A stretch of 64,000 nt of DNA from the IMG/VR virus record IMGVR_UViG_3300012582_000004, positions 186,001 to 250,000 of that record, one strand, 5' to 3'. Shown piece by piece: positions 8,638-18,474 of this stretch. The notes beneath the pieces are model-generated. The model was not told the origin of the DNA and searched no databases. It saw only the letters and a list, made by a program, of their open reading frames with translations. The stretch's first letter is position 1. The number at the start of each line of letters is the position of its first letter. The translations under genes and the position numbers were made by a program. Source of the DNA: a virus.

Positions 8638-9186
8638 ATGATAGTTATACAGCTTATTGCGGGTCCAGGGACAGGAAAATCAACATTAGCACATTCTTTA
8701 TTTTCAAAATTAAAGAAAAAAGGATTTAATGTAGAATTCGTCTTTGAAATAGCAAAAGAAATGCTTTTCGAAGAAAATAGTGCTATAAAATATCAAATGC
8801 AAGTTTTTTCAGAACAGCTTTGGAAATTGAGATCAAAAGAAAGTAAAGTTGATATTATTGTAACTGATACATCTTTATTATTAGGATTAATATACTCAAG
8901 AGAAGAGAATCCACATTTTATACCTATGACAATATGGGAGTATAATCAATATCAAAATATGACATATTTTTTAGAAAGAGAAGATTTAGTATATCAACCT
9001 CATGGTAGATTCCAAACAGAAGAACAAGCAAAAGAAATTGATACAACAGTATTAAATTTACTAAAAGAACATAATATAGAATATAAATCAATAAAAAGAA
9101 AAGGTGCTAAAAAAACAATTCTCGATGATATTGAAAAAATTTTACAACCTACTTTAGAAACTTTAAAAGATAATGTAACTGAATAA
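8638..9186 (+). CDS. P-loop NTPase (AAA_28/NadR-like kinase)
   Basis: GPGTGKST (residues 9-16) is a Walker A motif; IIVTDTSLLLG resembles the Walker B region of NadR/AAA_28 kinases. The C-terminal half, with a Q/E-rich segment, resembles the lid of nucleoside or deoxynucleoside kinases. It probably phosphorylates a small metabolite or nucleotide. It is followed after 3 nt by the next gene, likely an operon. Confidence 0.6.
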   Translation: MIVIQLIAGPGTGKSTLAHSLFSKLKKKGFNVEFVFEIAKEMLFEENSAIKYQMQVFSEQLWKLRSKESKVDIIVTDTSLLLGLIYSREENPHFIPMTIWEYNQYQNMTYFLEREDLVYQPHGRFQTEEQAKEIDTTVLNLLKEHNIEYKSIKRKGAKKTILDDIEKILQPTLETLKDNVTE

Positions 9187-9189
9187 TAT

Positions 9190-9684
9190 ATGTTTCAATG
9201 TGTCCTTAAAACAGCGATAGATGATAACGACAAAATACAGTGGCAAGCATTGTATGTTGATGGTAAAAAAGTATTAGAAAACTTTGAAATCGATATAGAG
9301 AAAGCTCTACCTATATTCACACCAGGTAACATTGATTATGATGTAGTAGATATGCGAGAAAATGAATTTTCGGATATTGATAACTCGTTTCCATCAAATG
9401 AAGACTTTTATTATTTACTTGACTATAGAGACATTGAAGTTGGTTCTAAAGTATGGTTAGAAGATGGTGAGTGGGAAGTATCGGAAGTCGTTGGTGGTTA
9501 TAGAGAAACTGGTGAGTATGAATATGTTGATTGGAAAGGGTTAACACCATATAAAAAAATGATACGCTATTCAGGACATATTATAACAAGATTTAAAGTA
9601 AAAGGTAAAAATATAACTTTTGTATGGGAAGATTACAACTATCAACAATCTTATTTATACGAATATTTGAATTGTTTAAAATAA
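9190..9684 (+). CDS. Hypothetical protein, 164 aa
   Basis: Acidic N-terminal half, then a Trp/Tyr-rich beta-like stretch (VWLEDGEWEVSEVVGGY). No known family recognised. It is co-transcribed with the upstream NTPase. Confidence 0.6.
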   Translation: MFQCVLKTAIDDNDKIQWQALYVDGKKVLENFEIDIEKALPIFTPGNIDYDVVDMRENEFSDIDNSFPSNEDFYYLLDYRDIEVGSKVWLEDGEWEVSEVVGGYRETGEYEYVDWKGLTPYKKMIRYSGHIITRFKVKGKNITFVWEDYNYQQSYLYEYLNCLK

Positions 9685-9715
9685 AAAAGGGTGAATTAAT
9701 TCACCCTTTTTTATT
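9680..9715 (+). terminator. Intrinsic terminator
   Basis: A 16-bp stem (core AAAAAAGGGTGAA and complement) with a TTAA loop immediately after the 164-aa gene. Confidence 0.85.
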
Positions 9716-9739
9716 AGTATAATTTAGGAGAATAGAAAG

Positions 9740-9749
9740 TAAATATATA
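9740..9749 (+). promoter_or_regulatory. Class C (putative late) promoter box
   Basis: TAAATATATA, 23 nt before the start of the acidic leader-bearing protein. Confidence 0.4.
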
Positions 9750-9772
9750 CTAAAAAGTAAATAAAATTTTAA

Positions 9773-10774
9773 ATGAGTAAGTTAAAAAGATTGAAATCTT
9801 TTAGTGATTATAAACAGGATATGGGAAATACACCAAAATCTACTCCTGTACCATTGGTTTCGGAAAGAAATTTACATAAAAGTGTAGTTACTAAACAAAG
9901 AATGGTGAAAGAATCTGCTTTTAAAGTGGGTGATGATTATAAAGTAAAGGTTACTTTTGATATTCCTGTATCATTAATATCTGCTTATATTGAAAAAGTA
10001 CAATCTGAAACAGGTAAAAATGCTTTAGAACATTTTAATGAAACTGAGTTGGCTGAACAAATGGCTCAATACATACTAAAACAACATTTAAATATTGATC
10101 AAATACCGTCAGCATTATCAGTTGGTGAAGATCCTAATAGTTCTGAATCTACAGAAGCGCAAGAAGAAAATGATGCTACTGATTTAGGTGCTGAATTTGG
10201 TGATACGCCATCGGGTGAAACAGCAGAACCAGGTATTGAAGAAACACCATCAACAGATACACCATCTAATATTGATATTAATGATTCTGATTTAAATATT
10301 GATAAAGAAGAAGATGGAGAAGATATATCATTAGAAGATGATAATAAAGAAGAGGTTGGTGAAGACATTCCATTAGAAGATGAAACTTCTGAAGAACCTG
10401 AATCCGAAACAAAAGAAGATCAAGATGAAAAAGAAATTAACTTAAAAAGTGATGAAGTAAATCTTGGTGAAGAAAGAGAGATTGAAGCAAATAAAATAGA
10501 AGAACAAGAAGAAGAATATGAAGAAATAAATCTTGATGTTGATACTATTGGTGATACAACAGGTGTATTGAATAGTGTTACTATGGCTACTAAAGATATG
10601 TTATTCTATCTTAAACATCATGGAATAGATTGTACTGATTGTACAGCCAAAGATGTTGTAGATATTTATAATGAAATATCAAAAGAATATACAATTGGAA
10701 TTGATGATGATGGTAATGAAATAAAGCCAAGTCATAAAGAAGATTCCGATTTTAATGATTCTGATTTGTACTAA
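9773..10774 (+). CDS. Acidic protein with capsid-leader-like N-terminus; scaffold or internal head candidate
   Basis: It begins MSKLKRLKSFSDYK, like the basic-aromatic leaders of other genes here. Residues about 125-265 are strongly Glu/Asp-rich with repeated EEDGEDI/EEVGEDI-type segments; the ends are more ordered. The charge profile recalls prohead core proteins, but no sequence family is recognised. The next gene carries a similar leader. Confidence 0.55.
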   Translation: MSKLKRLKSFSDYKQDMGNTPKSTPVPLVSERNLHKSVVTKQRMVKESAFKVGDDYKVKVTFDIPVSLISAYIEKVQSETGKNALEHFNETELAEQMAQYILKQHLNIDQIPSALSVGEDPNSSESTEAQEENDATDLGAEFGDTPSGETAEPGIEETPSTDTPSNIDINDSDLNIDKEEDGEDISLEDDNKEEVGEDIPLEDETSEEPESETKEDQDEKEINLKSDEVNLGEEREIEANKIEEQEEEYEEINLDVDTIGDTTGVLNSVTMATKDMLFYLKHHGIDCTDCTAKDVVDIYNEISKEYTIGIDDDGNEIKPSHKEDSDFNDSDLY

Positions 10775-10793
10775 AAAATAAAAGATAAATGTT

Positions 10794-11063
10794 ATGAGTA
10801 AATATAAATATTTAACAAATTTTAAACAATTTGAATCACCTTATGGGAAAGATTCCAATGGTACACAGACATCACATATGTATAAAGTTGGTGATAATGT
10901 TATAGTAGATGACATTAACGAAAAACATGCTGGTAAAGAAGGTGTCATTGTAGTACCTACTGATTTACATGAAGTAAAAGAAAAACAAGGTGAAATGGTA
11001 AAAGTGAAATTTACCGATGGTAAATCGGATTATGTAAGTATCTATGAATTAAACAAGATATAA
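10794..11063 (+). CDS. KOW/SH3-like small protein with leader-like N-terminus, 89 aa
   Basis: N-terminus MSKYKYLTNFKQFES resembles the leader set, with Q-F-E as a possible cleavage site. It is followed by YKVGDNVIVDD..GKEGVIV, a KOW/SH3 barrel pattern. It lies 19 nt after the acidic protein and is closed by a terminator. Confidence 0.55.
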   Translation: MSKYKYLTNFKQFESPYGKDSNGTQTSHMYKVGDNVIVDDINEKHAGKEGVIVVPTDLHEVKEKQGEMVKVKFTDGKSDYVSIYELNKI

Positions 11064-11065
11064 TG

Positions 11066-11092
11066 AAAAGGGAGATTAATTCTCCCTTTTTT
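11066..11092 (+). terminator. Intrinsic terminator
   Basis: A stem AAAAGGGAGA with its complement around a short AT loop, then a T run. Confidence 0.8.
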
Positions 11093-11108
11093 ATTTCCGA
11101 AATTTTTA

Positions 11109-11138
11109 AAACTTTTTTACACATTTTCCATATATTAT
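11109..11138 (+). promoter_or_regulatory. Class B promoter
   Basis: AAACTTTTT, 13 bp, TATATTATAA, upstream of the dnaJ operon. Confidence 0.5.
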
Positions 11139-11155
11139 AAAGTCTGTGGTAAATT

Positions 11156-11365
11156 GTGAATTTAATATATACATTTATGGCAATAGGTTCAATACCATCA
11201 AGACTTTACTTAGATTATGATATGGCTATCCATATTTATAATAAAATGGGAGATATTCAATTTATTGATTTCTTAGAAAACCACTATGTAATCTCTATGG
11301 ATAAAGATTGTTATTATTTTCTTTTAAGTATTAAACAGGATTATGATAAATTAAAAAAGTTTTAA
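11156..11365 (+). CDS. Hypothetical protein, 62-69 aa
   Basis: A GTG start at 11156 gives 69 aa; an in-frame ATG at 11177 gives 62. The sequence is rich in Tyr and Asp ([16 protein letters not shown]). Its stop overlaps the dnaJ start by one base, so the two are translationally linked. No function recognised. Confidence 0.5.
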   Translation: MNLIYTFMAIGSIPSRLYLDYDMAIHIYNKMGDIQFIDFLENHYVISMDKDCYYFLLSIKQDYDKLKKF

Positions 11366-12342
11366 TGTCATTTATGAAACAAGATTATTACAACATTTTA
11401 GGTGTTGATAAAAACACTTCGCCAGAAGAATTAAAAGCAGCTTATAGAAAAAAAGCAAAAGAACATCATCCAGACAAAGGTGGTGATGCGGAACAATTTA
11501 AAATTATCAATTCTGCATATGAAACTCTCTCTGATCCACAAAAAAGGAGAGAATATGATAACCCGAATCAATTTTCAAATTTCCAAGGTTCTCCTTTCGG
11601 TCAAGAGTTTAATTTCGATTTCGATTCAATATTTAATCAATTTAATTTTGGTGGACATAGAAAACAAGAATTTAGAGAAGATTTAGATATAAGATTAACT
11701 GTAGATATACCGTTTAAAACTATTTACCAAGATAAACCATTAGAAATAAAATACTATAAAAATACACCATGTTCTAAATGTAATTATACAGGTGTTGAAG
11801 AAAGTGATGATTCTGCTGATTGTTTACATTGTGATGGTAAAGGACATAGTACAAAATTTGGAGGAAATAAAACAACTTGTAATTATTGTCATGGTTCAGG
11901 TAAAATTCATACAAAGGCATGTTCTCAATGTGATGGTAATAAAGTAGAATCTAAATTAGAAACTATTACAATGGACAATGTATTTATATTAGGTGAAGAA
12001 CCACAAAGGATGGCATATAGAGGTAGTGGACACTTTTCTAGATATTATCCTGGTAGAAGAGGTGATTTAATAATTTTATTAAACCCTATAGTAGATGGAA
12101 AATATTTAAGACAAGGTGTTAATTTATTACACCAATTGGATATAGATTATAGAACAGCAATTGAAGGTGGTGAAATTGAGTATACGCATCTTGATGACAA
12201 AATTTATAAAATAAGAATTTCTGAAAAATCTAATAAAGGAACTAAACTAAAAATGACAGGAAAAGGATTATTACAAAGAGATAAAAAAACAAGAGGTGAT
12301 TTAATAATTGAATTATCTATAATTATAAATTATGCAATTTAA
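11365..12342 (+). CDS. dnaJ: DnaJ (Hsp40) co-chaperone
   Basis: The J domain is at the N-terminus with HPD at residues 35-37. A Gly/Phe-rich linker follows, then four zinc motifs: [24 protein letters not shown] and the degenerate [10 protein letters not shown]-terminal substrate-binding region includes [10 protein letters not shown]. At 325 aa it is slightly short for DnaJ. It would stimulate host DnaK, since no DnaK is seen here. Confidence 0.9.
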   Translation: MSFMKQDYYNILGVDKNTSPEELKAAYRKKAKEHHPDKGGDAEQFKIINSAYETLSDPQKRREYDNPNQFSNFQGSPFGQEFNFDFDSIFNQFNFGGHRKQEFREDLDIRLTVDIPFKTIYQDKPLEIKYYKNTPCSKCNYTGVEESDDSADCLHCDGKGHSTKFGGNKTTCNYCHGSGKIHTKACSQCDGNKVESKLETITMDNVFILGEEPQRMAYRGSGHFSRYYPGRRGDLIILLNPIVDGKYLRQGVNLLHQLDIDYRTAIEGGEIEYTHLDDKIYKIRISEKSNKGTKLKMTGKGLLQRDKKTRGDLIIELSIIINYAI

Positions 12343-12742
12343 AGATTTGATTGATAATGGTGGTAGTGGTGTTTATTATAAAAATGTATCCATTATAAAA
12401 AAAGAAATAGAAAATATAAATGAAGATTTTATTTCTAAGAAAAGGATTATCCCAAATTCATTAAAGGATGTTTTACTTGATGAATCAATAACATATTGTT
12501 TTAATGAATATTATGTTGATGGTAATATGAAATCATATAGAGATTATAATAATAAATGTACAAGTGTATCTTTTTATTATGAATATAATGGAACAATATT
12601 TCTAAGTATTAAGAAAACGAATAGTGGTAAAATAACACGTAAGTGTATATTTGCGTGGGATGATATTTATATTGAAAGAATTTATAAAGCTATATGTAAA
12701 ATAGATAGGAATAATATTATTTCAGAAATCGTTAATGAATAA
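12332..12742 (+). CDS. Hypothetical protein, 136 aa
   Basis: It overlaps the dnaJ end by 11 nt, so it is likely co-translated. Mixed alpha/beta, Lys/Ile/Asn-rich; no recognised motif. Confidence 0.55.
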   Translation: MQFKDLIDNGGSGVYYKNVSIIKKEIENINEDFISKKRIIPNSLKDVLLDESITYCFNEYYVDGNMKSYRDYNNKCTSVSFYYEYNGTIFLSIKKTNSGKITRKCIFAWDDIYIERIYKAICKIDRNNIISEIVNE

Positions 12743-12767
12743 AAATATATAGAAAAATACAACTACA

Positions 12768-12989
12768 ATGATGGATATTAAAGATAATTGTACAGAAATG
12801 TTAAGAGAAGAAAGAGAAATCTTAATAAAAACATTAATAGATAATTTAGATGAATTGAAAGAAGATTTTTATAAAGGACATATTCATATAGACAAAGAAT
12901 CAATGTTGAGAAAAATTAATGAAATTTGGGATAACTATCAATTTGAAATGAAATATCGTAAGCTTAAGGCTTTATCAGAAAAGAAATAA
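12768..12989 (+). CDS. Hypothetical helical protein, 73 aa
   Basis: Highly charged and helical throughout (EMLREEREILIKTLIDNLDE), probably a small coiled coil. Two adjacent ATG codons; either could start. It is convergent with the minus-strand leader gene. Confidence 0.5.
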   Translation: MMDIKDNCTEMLREEREILIKTLIDNLDELKEDFYKGHIHIDKESMLRKINEIWDNYQFEMKYRKLKALSEKK

Positions 12990-12992
12990 ATT

Positions 12993-13355
12993 TTAATTAT
13001 CCTTTAATATAATTAAATATTTTCTATTTGTAATAGGAGATATATTTTCTTTTATTGTCCAATTATTATCCGATAATTTCATTTTAAATAATCTTAATCT
13101 TATATCACATAAAACATATAAACGAATTTCGGTATAGTTTACACTTTTAATTATATTTTTTATTTTTTTATAAAAATTTGGTTCAGGTTTTCCAATTTTA
13201 TTAAATGAATAGGTGTCTGTATCAATATCATAATATGCAATATCTAAATCTACTGTTTTCTTATCCCTTTCTTCTAAAATTATTTTATATTCTCCTATAT
13301 AAAACACATTTTTATTGGAAGAATCGTAATTTTCAAATAATTTGATATATTTCAT
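12993..13355 (-). CDS. Leader-bearing protein (MKYIKLFENY), 120 aa
   Basis: The first ten residues are the archetype of the N-terminal leader set, with L-F-E at residues 6-8 as a possible prohead-protease site. The rest is beta-rich with no recognised family. A TATATATA stretch lies upstream. Proposed to be packaged in the capsid, by analogy only. Confidence 0.55.
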   Translation of the reverse strand: MKYIKLFENYDSSNKNVFYIGEYKIILEERDKKTVDLDIAYYDIDTDTYSFNKIGKPEPNFYKKIKNIIKSVNYTEIRLYVLCDIRLRLFKMKLSDNNWTIKENISPITNRKYLIILKDN

Positions 13356-13421
13356 ATTTAAATATTTAAACTATATATAAAACAAAAATTACTTTTTAAG
13401 TAGAATAGTAAATCTTGACAT

Positions 13422-14177
13422 ATGAAAAGCATTAATTTTAAAGCAAGTAAAGAAGAATTTCATAAATTCTTATATATTATAGAAGAATTAAATAAAATAT
13501 CAGACACTCATAAAATAAAATGGGAAGGTGATAATGTTTTCATTTATTCTCTTATGGGTGATGATGGTACAAATCAGAAAATAGATGTTCTAAAGATATT
13601 TATTTTAAAACGTGATGTAGTATTTGCAGAATTTCTTGACGATAACATTACCTGGATAATAATAAAAACTAAGAGTTGGTTGAAGCAAGTTAAATTTCTT
13701 CGTGATGATGATGAAGATGTTGACATTTGCATTAATGTCATAGATAATAAAGTATATTCAGTTCAATTGAAAACTTCTATTCTACAGATTAATACTATCG
13801 CTGGTGATGATGTAATCAAAGATGTTCCAATGTCATTTGTTAAGGAGAGAATGAATCCTAAGTATGCCGATTGGACATTCAACGCATCCGAAGATTTAAT
13901 TAAGAGAGTTAAAAAACTTAATAAGTTAGATCCTTATAATGATATTATATCATTAACATCAATTGATGGTGAAGTAGTGATTAGAGAAGAAGCATTATGG
14001 GATTTAAAGATTACACCAAATGGAACAGTACCATCAAATAATTGGCTATTTAAGAAAGAACATTTAGAAAGAATTACATTAAATGAAGATGGTGTAGTGT
14101 TCGGTGTATTCGAAAGTTATATTTCAGTTAAAGAGAAAGAAAGTACAATGTTATTTACTTTAGATTTACTGTCATAA
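13422..14177 (+). CDS. Possible DNA polymerase sliding clamp (gp45/PCNA-like)
   Basis: The length (251 aa) and the two-part beta-alpha layout fit a clamp. FNASEDLIKRVKKLNKLD followed by DIISLTSIDGEVVI resembles the segment of T4 gp45 that opens its second domain. Acidic N-terminal half. A free-standing GIY-YIG endonuclease gene follows directly, as often seen next to phage replication genes. The call rests on pattern only; another nucleotide-metabolism protein remains possible. Confidence 0.4.
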   Translation: MKSINFKASKEEFHKFLYIIEELNKISDTHKIKWEGDNVFIYSLMGDDGTNQKIDVLKIFILKRDVVFAEFLDDNITWIIIKTKSWLKQVKFLRDDDEDVDICINVIDNKVYSVQLKTSILQINTIAGDDVIKDVPMSFVKERMNPKYADWTFNASEDLIKRVKKLNKLDPYNDIISLTSIDGEVVIREEALWDLKITPNGTVPSNNWLFKKEHLERITLNEDGVVFGVFESYISVKEKESTMLFTLDLLS

Positions 14178-14192
14178 AAATAATAATGATAT

Positions 14193-15128
14193 ATGAAAGA
14201 TAGTAAAAAACCTAATAAATATTGGACAAAAGAATTGTGTCATATAGAAGCCTTAAAATATGACACAAAAAGAGAATTTGAAAATAAATCTGGTTCAGCG
14301 TATGTTACGTCTATAAAAAATAAATGGATTAATGAAATATGTTCACACATGAAAAATTTGGTTAAACATGGATACTGGGTATTTGAAAAATGTAAAGAAG
14401 ATGCTCTAAAATATAAAAACAGACAAGATTTTAAAAATAATTCTGGTGGTTATAAAGCATCACTTAGAAATGGTTGGTTAAATGAAGTTTGTTCACATAT
14501 GGAAATTCAGGGTAGTAAATATTTGAGATTTATTTATGTGTTTGAGTTTGAAAATAATGCAGTATATATAGGATTATCATATAATGTTAAAATAAGATTG
14601 AATGAACATTTAAGTAATAAAAAAAGTCAGGTATATAAACATATAGAAAAAACAAATTCTAAATATATTTTAAAAATAGTAAATGATAAACCTATTATTA
14701 AAGAAAAAGCACAAATATTAGAACATGAGACAAAATTAAATTACATTAAAGAAGGTTGGATAATTCTTAATAAAGCTAAAACAGGTAAAGGATTTGGCTC
14801 TCTTGGTGGTAATACTATAAAATGGACATATGAAAAATGTAAAGAAGAATCTCTAAAATATAAAACTAAAAGTGAATTTAAAAATAAATCAAATGGTGCT
14901 TATAGTTCTTCTGTTAAAAATAATTGGTATAAAAAAATAACCTCACATATGATAGAACTCAAGAAACCAAATGGTTATTGGACAAAAGAAAAATGTCATG
15001 AAGAAGCTTTGAAATATAAATCCAAAATAAATTTTTGTAATGGATCTAAATTTGCTTATTCCAAATCTTATAAAGAAGGGTGGTTGCTTGATGTGTGTAT
15101 TCATATGATAACTTGTTATGATAAATAA
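14193..15128 (+). CDS. GIY-YIG homing endonuclease with flanking repeats
   Basis: A central domain (residues about 110-205) carries YVFEF and AVYIGLS, the GIY-YIG signature, followed by RLNEH. It is flanked by two N-terminal and two C-terminal copies of a roughly 45-residue repeat with the pattern YWTKE-C-EALKY..F...S.AY..S...W...ICSHM, which probably binds DNA. It is free-standing, 15 nt after the clamp-like gene, and likely mobile. Confidence 0.8.
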   Translation: MKDSKKPNKYWTKELCHIEALKYDTKREFENKSGSAYVTSIKNKWINEICSHMKNLVKHGYWVFEKCKEDALKYKNRQDFKNNSGGYKASLRNGWLNEVCSHMEIQGSKYLRFIYVFEFENNAVYIGLSYNVKIRLNEHLSNKKSQVYKHIEKTNSKYILKIVNDKPIIKEKAQILEHETKLNYIKEGWIILNKAKTGKGFGSLGGNTIKWTYEKCKEESLKYKTKSEFKNKSNGAYSSSVKNNWYKKITSHMIELKKPNGYWTKEKCHEEALKYKSKINFCNGSKFAYSKSYKEGWLLDVCIHMITCYDK

Positions 15129-15363
15129 AATGAAACTTGGTGTTTTATACCATGATGGAAAGATAGTAAATCACCGTCCTCTATTGAAAGTTTTATTAAA
15201 TCCGATACTAAGAATGTTCGGAATCTGTATTGGTACTAACTTTAAAGATGGTGTTTTGGGTAGTATTATGATTATTAAATGCGAAAAAGTAAATAAATTA
15301 CAATGGGACTTCACCAATCATAATAAATACGATAAGATAGATAGAAAAAGATTATTTATCTAA
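15118..15363 (+). CDS. Hypothetical protein, 81 aa
   Basis: Overlaps the endonuclease by 11 nt. The sequence MKLGVLYHDGKIV begins at residue 5; ATG at 15118 or 15130 are both possible. No recognised family. Confidence 0.45.
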   Translation: MINKMKLGVLYHDGKIVNHRPLLKVLLNPILRMFGICIGTNFKDGVLGSIMIIKCEKVNKLQWDFTNHNKYDKIDRKRLFI

Positions 15364-15379
15364 AAAATAATATCACAAT

Positions 15380-16069
15380 GTGTTTGCACTAAAAAAGAAT
15401 ATTTCACAAATTTTAATACCTGCTCTTAGAAAAAATGGTTGTGCATTTGATTTAGCAAAATATATTAATAAAAGAAATTTAATAATAAATTCTTTATTGG
15501 ATGAGGATTGTGAAATCGGAGAAGCCTATTCACCATATTTAAAAGGAAATAAGAAAATAAAAATAGTTTTCTTTAATAGTCACCTTGTTTTAAATGATGA
15601 TTTGAATAATACTTTAGTTAGAATTGATAACTACATGGATGATGTTGATAATACTGTTAATATTATTAATGAATATTACCAAGCAAAGTTTTATGAAAAA
15701 GATGAAATAAAAGAAATCTTAAAAGATAGAGCAGATGTTGAAAAAATAGAAAAACTACTAGATATTTTTTATCCTGATGTTAAAGTAAGAAATTATGGTA
15801 TTGTTGAAAGTAATTTATATTTATATTTAGGTGCTGGAATTTTTAGTTTTGAAATAAAAACAACAGATACTAATAAAAGAAGTTGCTTTACTAAAATACA
15901 TTTTTATGGTAGATCTAGTGGTAAGTATCAAACAAATAATTACGGGCAAATTTGGAATTTAAATTCTAAGTATAGATATTTAATATCATTCTCACAAGAT
16001 CAATTAGAAATTAATGATTTCAATTTTCATAGATACGTAAAAGCCTATAATAAAAGCAAAACTATATAA
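15380..16069 (+). CDS. Hypothetical protein, 229 aa
   Basis: GTG start; the overlapping ATG two bases upstream is out of frame and closes at once. Helical charged centre (residues 85-130) and beta-rich C-terminal half. It is convergent with the glycosyltransferase. No family recognised. Confidence 0.55.
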   Translation: MFALKKNISQILIPALRKNGCAFDLAKYINKRNLIINSLLDEDCEIGEAYSPYLKGNKKIKIVFFNSHLVLNDDLNNTLVRIDNYMDDVDNTVNIINEYYQAKFYEKDEIKEILKDRADVEKIEKLLDIFYPDVKVRNYGIVESNLYLYLGAGIFSFEIKTTDTNKRSCFTKIHFYGRSSGKYQTNNYGQIWNLNSKYRYLISFSQDQLEINDFNFHRYVKAYNKSKTI

Positions 16070-16702
16070 TTATTCAGCAGAATGATTTATGAATCTATTT
16101 CTAATAGTTGAGAAGTTTGGTACTGTTTCAATTATAGATGGATTAATTGCGTATGATTTTCCTCTTGTGTGAAAAATTTCTGATGTGATTACATCTATTG
16201 GTCTATCGACTTTTTGTAGTTCTTCTAAATATAAATCATATATAGAATTATTTATAGCATACATTTGACAACTCCAAGAACCATTTAATTTTATCAATCT
16301 ATTACCACTCCAATCGGGCTGTATATGGTGTGTTGATGCAAAATGAAATAGTTCCCAATCAGAAGGTAAACTAAGCATTGCTTCATCAACCTTTTTATTT
16401 GTATTAGGTTTAAATAATAAGTCATCTTCTAAAATAAGAATATTCTTATATCCTTTTGATTTAGCATCATTGATTATATTAATTGTTGTATAGACAAGCC
16501 CAGCAGCACCTTTTGTCCATCCAGGCATTGTAGCAGTATTAGTTTCATCCCAAGTAAAATCAGTTCTATAACCATCTACACCTGGAAACACTTCAAATTC
16601 TAAATTAATTTGAGAGCATTGATATGTTATTAAATTTAATCTGTCTTGACAAATCAACGGTATATTTATAACATATGTGTGATCAAAGTATGTATTTATC
16701 AT
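16070..16702 (-). CDS. Family 25 (LPS-type) glycosyltransferase
   Basis: The layout YVINIPLICQDR..FPGVDG..TKGAAGLVYT..NILILEDDLLF is that of GT25 enzymes, with the acidic EDD at residues 92-94 in the nucleotide-sugar/metal site. It lies just after the tail fibre gene in the same leftward unit. It may glycosylate the fibre or modify host surface glycan. Confidence 0.75.
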   Translation of the reverse strand: MINTYFDHTYVINIPLICQDRLNLITYQCSQINLEFEVFPGVDGYRTDFTWDETNTATMPGWTKGAAGLVYTTINIINDAKSKGYKNILILEDDLLFKPNTNKKVDEAMLSLPSDWELFHFASTHHIQPDWSGNRLIKLNGSWSCQMYAINNSIYDLYLEELQKVDRPIDVITSEIFHTRGKSYAINPSIIETVPNFSTIRNRFINHSAE

Positions 16703-16717
16703 ATTAATATTTATTTT

Positions 16718-18421
16718 TTATGAAATAGAAATAGTAGTTATTGCCCCAGCATTGTCAATTGAAATATACCATAACGTATTATCTGGACTTCTACCACTAA
16801 TTACACTATCAGCTATTGGGTTATTATATGTTTGTGTAGCATCTGAATATACATTAAATGTGGAGTTAGAAATTGTACTATTAAAAGTTATATTTTTTAC
16901 AGTATTATTAAATGCGATATTAGTACAAGTATTATTTATTATTAAATTTGTGCAATTTATTGCGAATTTACCAACCGTTACTGAACCTGATGTAGATACT
17001 GAAATATTATTACAACCTGTTGCAAATTCAGTAGATGAAATAATACCATCAATTATAATATCATTACACCCTATATTAAATTCATTGTTAAATAATGTAC
17101 CATAAGAAACAACACTTTTAGAATTCTTAATCTGTGAACAGTTATTAGATATTCTATTACTTATTGCCCATAACATAAAGTTGTCGGTGCAATTATTACC
17201 AAGTGAATTATTAGATGAATTGTAAATAACATTATTGCTATTACTTGCGCCAAGTGTATTATTTTTTCCATATTGATTAATATGATTAGATGTAGAGAAA
17301 TCGCCGATGGTGTTATAAGATGAAATCATATTTAAATAATTATTAGAGCAATTTGATTTTAATGTATTATATCTTGCCATATAACCAATGTAATTATTAA
17401 TACCAGTTTTACCTATTGTATTACCGTGTGCCATACCACCAATAAAGAAATATGTGTTATTACTATCTACGTATGTGTTGTTTGATGAGTTGATAATAAA
17501 ATTATTACATCCATAATTTACTGTTGATAAATCTGGTGATATATTATCAACTTCATCAGATATTGTTCCATTAAAACAATTTTGTTCAATTTGTATATTA
17601 ACACCCCTTTTAATTACAATATTATTATATGCTATTGATATATTCTTTTTAACATAACTATTTTTAACATTATTTTCAAATGTAAAATATTCAGTTGGAG
17701 TATTTGCAGCATAAACAGTACCCCCCAAAAAAGTAATTACTTGATCCCATGATAACATGTTTGCTAAATCGAGTTGTTCCCAATATTTAGAAAGTAAATC
17801 ATCTGAAAATGTTCCACTTGTATGTGCTGTCCTACATCTATAAAGAACACTACTTTGGTTAACTATTGTACCTATACCGTAAGGAGTTGATGTTACCCAT
17901 GCAGTAAATAAACCTATAGTTATAGGGTATCTAACAAACTTAACAGTTCTAATATCATAATAAGCAAAGTTATTATTAACAGTATCGTGTCTAAATGTTA
18001 TTTTACCATTTCTTGGTGTTGACGAATCTTCACAAAGAATATCCTGAAAATCATAATGAATTAAATCAGTGGGGAATAATGTTGAATATGCTTGTTTATG
18101 AAAAGTATTTGTAGAAACAGATAGTACAAGTAAAGGCTCTGTAGTACCAGTTTTTATTGTGGTTGTGATAGGTTGTTGATATTTTGTTACATAATCACTT
18201 ATTGAATAGAATTTACCCACTGATAGATTGCTGTTTGATACTAAAGTCGCTAAATTTGCATACGTTATAGCTTCAGTATTAATTAAATCATTTGAGTTAA
18301 GAATGGATGATATTTTACCATTTGTACCAAAAACTGGAATAGTACCCGAAGTACCATTAATGGTTTTTGAAATTAATTCTTCATTAACGTTATAATTACC
18401 AAAAGCTGATTTAAAAGACAT
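16718..18421 (-). CDS. Tail fibre / appendage protein, beta-helix-like
   Basis: 567 aa. The N-terminal third is globular. Residues about 230-530 are rich in Asn/Ser/Thr/Ile with a repeating N-x-I-x-x-x-S/T rhythm, as in right-handed beta-helix tail fibres. Cysteines recur at intervals. The C-terminus (TLWYISIDNAGAITTISIS) is a short strand-rich tip. It probably binds host surface polysaccharide. A TAATATATA box precedes it, like other late genes here. Confidence 0.7.
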   Translation of the reverse strand: MSFKSAFGNYNVNEELISKTINGTSGTIPVFGTNGKISSILNSNDLINTEAITYANLATLVSNSNLSVGKFYSISDYVTKYQQPITTTIKTGTTEPLLVLSVSTNTFHKQAYSTLFPTDLIHYDFQDILCEDSSTPRNGKITFRHDTVNNNFAYYDIRTVKFVRYPITIGLFTAWVTSTPYGIGTIVNQSSVLYRCRTAHTSGTFSDDLLSKYWEQLDLANMLSWDQVITFLGGTVYAANTPTEYFTFENNVKNSYVKKNISIAYNNIVIKRGVNIQIEQNCFNGTISDEVDNISPDLSTVNYGCNNFIINSSNNTYVDSNNTYFFIGGMAHGNTIGKTGINNYIGYMARYNTLKSNCSNNYLNMISSYNTIGDFSTSNHINQYGKNNTLGASNSNNVIYNSSNNSLGNNCTDNFMLWAISNRISNNCSQIKNSKSVVSYGTLFNNEFNIGCNDIIIDGIISSTEFATGCNNISVSTSGSVTVGKFAINCTNLIINNTCTNIAFNNTVKNITFNSTISNSTFNVYSDATQTYNNPIADSVISGRSPDNTLWYISIDNAGAITTISIS

Positions 18422-18440
18422 TAATTATTAATCTATTTTA

Positions 18441-18451
18441 GGTATATATTA
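18441..18451 (-). promoter_or_regulatory. Class C (putative late) promoter box
   Basis: TAATATATACC on the minus strand, about 20 nt upstream of the tail fibre start. Confidence 0.5.
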
Positions 18452-18474
18452 TTTTTCTATACCTTTAAAAACGA

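Noticed and set aside
10099-10368. Minus-strand Ser-rich frame
   Set aside because: It is the complement of Glu/Asp-rich codons of the acidic protein and has no start context.
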